Origin: Nematostella vectensis
Taxonomy: Eukaryota > Cnidaria > Anthozoa > Actiniaria > Edwardsiidae
Assembly: GCF_932526225.1 (NCBI RefSeq)
Contig: NC_064043.1
Span: 11,904,085-11,964,084 of the forward strand
Direction: 5' to 3'
DNA length: 60,000 nt
The notes beneath the pieces were generated by a model that searched no databases, was not told the origin of the DNA, and was given only the letters and a program-made list of their open reading frames with translations. This document shows positions 40,701 through 46,700 of this stretch, piece after piece; the stretch's first letter is position 1, and each line of letters starts with the position of its first letter. Made by a program: the position numbers and the translations under genes.

Positions 40701-43700
40701 AAATTCATCCGTCCCTTGAGCAAGTTACTCTAACTGTAATCCTTTTTGCACTTACCTGAGACCTCTGTGTTTTGAGCAGGAACTGAACTCGCTAGAGCCC
40801 CACGAGAAGTTCCGCTTGTGGCTGACGGCAGAGAGTCATCCCAAGTTCCCCACCATTCTTCTTCAGTCCAGTCTCAAGGTCACCTACGAGGTATGCAAGA
40901 AAGCCTGCAAGCAGTGATAATGAAATACGCAAACTAGTTTCTATAGCTTTTCTATAGTCTTTCTAGTCATACTACATTTCCATACTACTTTTCAGTAATG
41001 ATAAGGAACAGTTCAAGACCCTAACTCGGCGGTCAAAGGCGTGAGAACAGTTTACTCAGGGGAACATCGTCAAGTTATTTAGCCCTTACTCGGATGTATG
41101 TTGGGTCAAGGGCGTGCAAAACAATTAGGAAAACGCCTTAAGCCGGTACTCAGAGTCAGGAACTTGAACGACTTTAAGCTCCGCGAAAATTATAAACAAT
41201 GCATGAAAAGGCCCCCAAAACAAAAGCGCATGATGAGGTAGCTTGCTAGCCGACTCTTATTCGGGCTTATTCGAAAATGTTTTCGAATATTGGGAGTTTT
41301 GTGGCGCGCGCGAAGGCCAATGTGCGTTTAAGAGTCGGCTGGCAGGCTAAAGGCAAAGGCTATTACTATCCGTGAAGAATTCCAAGTTATAAATAATCGT
41401 TTTACTGGTTCCCAGGCCCCCCCTGGCATCAAGAAGAACATGCTGCGCACGTATGACTCGTGGAGTCCAGAATTCGTGCAGCGCGGGAACAACTCTACTC
41501 GGGCCCAGGCCCTGTTTGTGCTCTCCTGGTTCCACGCCATCATGCAGGAGAGAAGAAATTACATACCACAGGTATACCATACATATAGCCCAAACAGTAA
41601 ATAAGAAAAGAGGGTGAATGAAAAAAGGGAAAAAATCACTTTCTCTTTCAAACTTGCAAACTTGTTTTATTGTGGTTCATTAAAGGGCCCACTGTGTAGC
41701 TCCTACAAGATCGCAAATATAATTTTTCTCTTGCAAAATTCTTTTTGTTTATTCAATGTTGGACCTTGTATGAGATCCCACTGTACACACTCAATTTTAC
41801 TTGATCTCTTCGATGTCTGTGCTCAGGGATGGACGAAGTTCTACGAATTTTCGTTTGGGGATCTGCGTGCAGGAGCAGAGATCATTGACCGACTGTGCTC
41901 TGATTCAGGTAATAGAATACGTCTTATCTTGCAATTCTTTTCCCCATTCTTTTACTTCCTCTTATCTACCCTCCCCCCTTCCTCTTTCATCTTCCCCCTT
42001 CCCCTTCTTTCCTTTTTCCCAACTCTCCATTTATATCCACTCCTTTATCCACTGTCTCTCCCTGTTTCCTTTCACCCCTTGTATTTCTCCCTTGACAATA
42101 CACATCCACTCAGCACAAGTCTCTTTAACGTCTTCTCGTCCTCATTTTCTTTTACTTGATGATTTTCCTTGACTTGATCTACCAGGTTCTGGCTCGGTCC
42201 GGTGGCAGTTCGTGCATGGTCTGTTCGCCAATGCGATCTACGGTGGTCGTATCGACAACACGTTTGACATGAAGGTCCTAGAGTCCTACTTATTGCAGTA
42301 CTTTGAGCAGGCTGTCTTCGCTCAGGTAACCCATCTTGTAGTGTGTCATCTTAAGTTAGCAATCTCAGGAGGGCATTGTCCCTAAAGAGTGCCATGTAAC
42401 ACTAAAATTATTAAAGCGCCGCCATTTTGTCATCCTTGTGTACAATGTACAAATACAAGAAAACATCCATTTCCATTGGCTGATTTGGGATAATTGTCGC
42501 GATATATTCGATTATATCTAGTCAATGAAGCACTTTTTTATTTTTAGGTGGTTATTTTGAGGTTCCTTCTCATAATTTCTTTTCTAATATAAGGTGTGCC
42601 TGACAGCTTTTCAAACTCTCGTGTACCCCTCTCTGTTTGCAATATTCCATATCTTTTCGTGACATACCGACATGGTTGTTCTTTAGGGTGGTCGATCCAG
42701 AAACAAGAGAGTCATACCAAATGTGACTCTACCGACCTCGTGCCACCACAGGGTAGGTACTGAGAAACAAGCGTGTTTCACAGGATTTTTACAGGGCTTG
42801 ACTGGGGCAGAAAAATCAGACATCTGTGCGAAACCACGTCAGTTCTTCAAATGCATTAGCCTTATCTATTTTAATAAACTAAAATATTTATCTGAGTTGT
42901 CTATTTGTGCAGGACTATTTGGAAATCATTAACTCTCTGCCAGATGTCGACAAACCGTCTTTTTTTGGCCTTCCCGCTAACATCGAGCGCTCATCTCAGA
43001 GGATCATCAGTTCACAGGTAACGTGCGTAGAGAGGATTCTTGTCCATGTTGGAAGATCCACCATTAAAAGCTAGTTCCTATTGTCTGGTATAACAACGCG
43101 GAGCTAGCAAACTAAAACAGCCGAGAAAAAAAAGTGCTTTCAGGGGGTGGGGGCTAGGGGGAATTGCCATTTTTACGTCCCACCACCCACCTTTCCCCTC
43201 TAAACTTTAAATATCCGAATGCAGTGCCAATAACAAGATAACAACTGCAAATAACAAGTTGATGTCATTGAGTGTGCCAAATTGGTACGCGCGTCGAAGC
43301 AATACATGAGACCCGAGACGAGGGCCCTGACCCGATGCCCTTTACAGCACTCACCCATGGTTTCTCTTGGCTGTAGGTGATTAGCCAGTTGAAGGTATTG
43401 ATGCGTTCAGACGTGGTTGCACACAAGTTTGACAAGGAGAAATGGTCCACTGAGCTCTCGCCCATACTCAACTTGTGGAAGAAGCTCAATCAGGTGAGCA
43501 TTATCGCATCTCGATGGAACACTCACGCATCGCGGGGAACACTCACGCATCAAGGGGGACACTGACGCATCAAGCGGAACACTCACGCTTCACGGAGGAA
43601 CACTACTTACACTTCACGGGGGAACACCCACGCTTCACTGGGGAACACTCGCGCATCGCGGGGAACACTCACGCATCACGGGGGTACACTCACCCATCGC

Positions 43701-46700
43701 GAGGGAACTCTCACGCTTCACGGGGGAACACTCGCGCATCACGGGGGAACACTCACGCATCAAGGGGGAACTCTCACGCTTCACGGGGGAACACTCACGC
43801 TTCACGGGGAACACTCACGCATCGCGGGGAACACTCACACATCACGGGGATACACTCACGCATCACGGGGGAACTCTCACGCTTCACGGGGGAACACTCG
43901 CGCATCACGGGGGAACACTCACGCATCACGGGGGAACTCTCACGCTTCACGGGGGAACACTCGCGCTTCACGGGGAACACTCACGCATCGCGGGGAACAC
44001 TCACGCATCACGGGGGAACACTCACGCTTCACGGGGGAACACTCACGCTTCACGGGGAACACTCACGCATCGCGGGGAACCCCACGCATCACGGGGGAAC
44101 TCACGCTTCACGGGGGAACACTCACGCATCACGGAGGAACACTCACGCATCACGGGGGAACACTCACGCTTCACGGGGGAACAATAACGCTTCACGGGGG
44201 AACACTCACGCATCAAGGGGAACACTCACGATTCACGGGGGAACACTCACGATTCACGGAGAGCAATCATGCATCATGGAAGTACATTTACACAACACGG
44301 GGAACACTCATACTTCACGGGGAACACTCACGCATCACGGTAGAACACCCACGCTTCACGGAGGAACACAAAATATATCTGGTTTTATAATGCAGTGAAT
44401 GTATGTATGTATAAGACCATAATATCGATCGTATCACATTTATTTTGATGTGCACAGTTAATATGTCAGTATTATACACATAGCATCATTCGAGCTTTCA
44501 CAACACACACATTGTGTCAGTTAATAATTCAGAATCTGATGAAGTTGTCCTCACTCATGGAGTCCCACAGGGTTCAGTACTTGGCCCCCTCTTATTTCTT
44601 ATTTATATCAATGACTTTCATAGATGCAGTAGCATATTTGATTTTCATATCTTTGCTGATGACACTAACCTATTTTACTCGAACAGTAGTTTGCTTGCTC
44701 TGGAATCCTGTATCAACGAAAATCTTCTTCATGTTTCTAGCTGGCTTGCTGCCAATAAGCTCTCTCTAAATATCGATAAAACAAACTTCATCATTTTTCA
44801 TCCACCACAGAAAATCTCTAATTATACTCTAAGTATTAAGATAAATGGCAAATGCATCAAGAAAGAGAAGTACATCAAATATCTAGGCATATATATTGAC
44901 TCCCATCTTAGCTGGAAATATCAGATACTTCATATAGCTAAAAAGATTAAACGTTGCATTGGTGTTCTCTCAAAAATAAGACATTATGTAAATATTTCAG
45001 TCCTAAAAATGCTTTACTATACATTATTATTTCCATTTCTAACTTACTCAGTTGTGACCTGGGGCAACACCTATGCAACTACTCTTAAGCCCCTTTTTAT
45101 ACTTCAGAAAAGGGCAATTAGAATATTAACTTTTTCTGATTTTAGGACCCCTTCAAATCCATTATTCTACCAACTTAGTCTCCTCAAACTTCATGACATA
45201 ATCTATCTTAACAATGCACTGTTTATGTATGACTTCCACTCAGATCATTTGCCATCTGTCTTCAAATCATTTTTCACAAATATTAACAGGATACATCAAT
45301 ATAATACAAGACTTGCTAGTAGGAAGACTTATTACCTGCCTAAGATACGCACAAACTATGGCAAATTTAATATTCGCTTTCTTGGTGTAAAAATCTGGAA
45401 CGATATTCAGGATGATTATAAATCTGAATCTCGCTCCAGTTTCAAGACACTAATGATCAGCTCTCTTTTAGATCGTTACAAAAGCTAACTCTATTATTGT
45501 TGTAATTTACAAACTTAAGATTCTCTCCTATATATAAATGATCCCTATAATCGACCTCCCCTTGCTTGTGCGTGTTTTGTTCTTGTGCGTGCATCTATTG
45601 TCGTCTGTTTTTCGTTTCTGTTTGTATTGATATTATATTGATGTATCATGTTGTTTACCCATGCAATTCTCCGCTTGACCTAGCCGCTTAAGCTCGATTA
45701 GCTATGCTATTTCTTAATGCGGCTGGTGCCCAATTATAAAAATTATAATTATTTTTCTCCTTTTCTTATTTAATAAGTAATATCTGTATAATAGAGGGTG
45801 CTAATAAATATGTTGTTGTTGTTGTTGTTGTTACATTCACGCAAACATCAAGGGGAACGTGTTCCTTTATCATTTCACAATGTTGCTGTTGTTGTTTTCA
45901 AACCACAGGGCTCCCAGCTCATTCAGATGAAGGTATCGCCACCTTCAGAGACTGGGTCGGACTCTCCCGTCACGTCATTCGTGCTGTTGGAGCGTTACAG
46001 TGCGGTCACGCTAGTACAGACAGTGCACGCGTCACTCGCCGCCCTCAGCAAGGTCATCCGGGGAACACAGCTACTGAGTGCTGAGGTCCAGACTCTGGCG
46101 GCCTCTTTACTTCGACAGGAGGTAAGAAAATGGTATCCGTCTGACGCCGCCATTTTATGCTCCCGTTCAATGACGAGTCACACAAAGTATCCGTATCTAT
46201 AGGATAATTAAAACAAGTTACCAAGATATTTTCAATCAAATATCTTCAATAACATATTAGAATTCATTTACCTCCCACCAGGGGAAGAATTATTGCAACT
46301 TTGAAACACTAACCTCGCATAAATTCTATTCCGAATCCCTAAAAAATTCAATGTGTGTACCTGTCGGACCCCCTTCTCTTGCTTGTATGTTTTGATTTGT
46401 TTTTAATTCCTTCATTGCCAACAGAACATGGGGCAAATCACGCAACTCTAATCTTAACAAATCTTATTTATGTGTTAAACACGTCTACTAATAAGACTGT
46501 CAGTTGTGGGCGTCTATAGGTCATATACATAATGCGGGTTTCCTCTTGCAGATGCCCTACGAAAGGACGTCTATATATCATATACATAATGCATGTTCCC
46601 CTCGTAGGTTCCCCAGGAGTGGACGTCTATCTGGGAGGGGCCTATGGACCCCGTCCACTGGCTGAGGGCGCTCGTGTCCAAGACGCTTGCCCTTGGCTCG

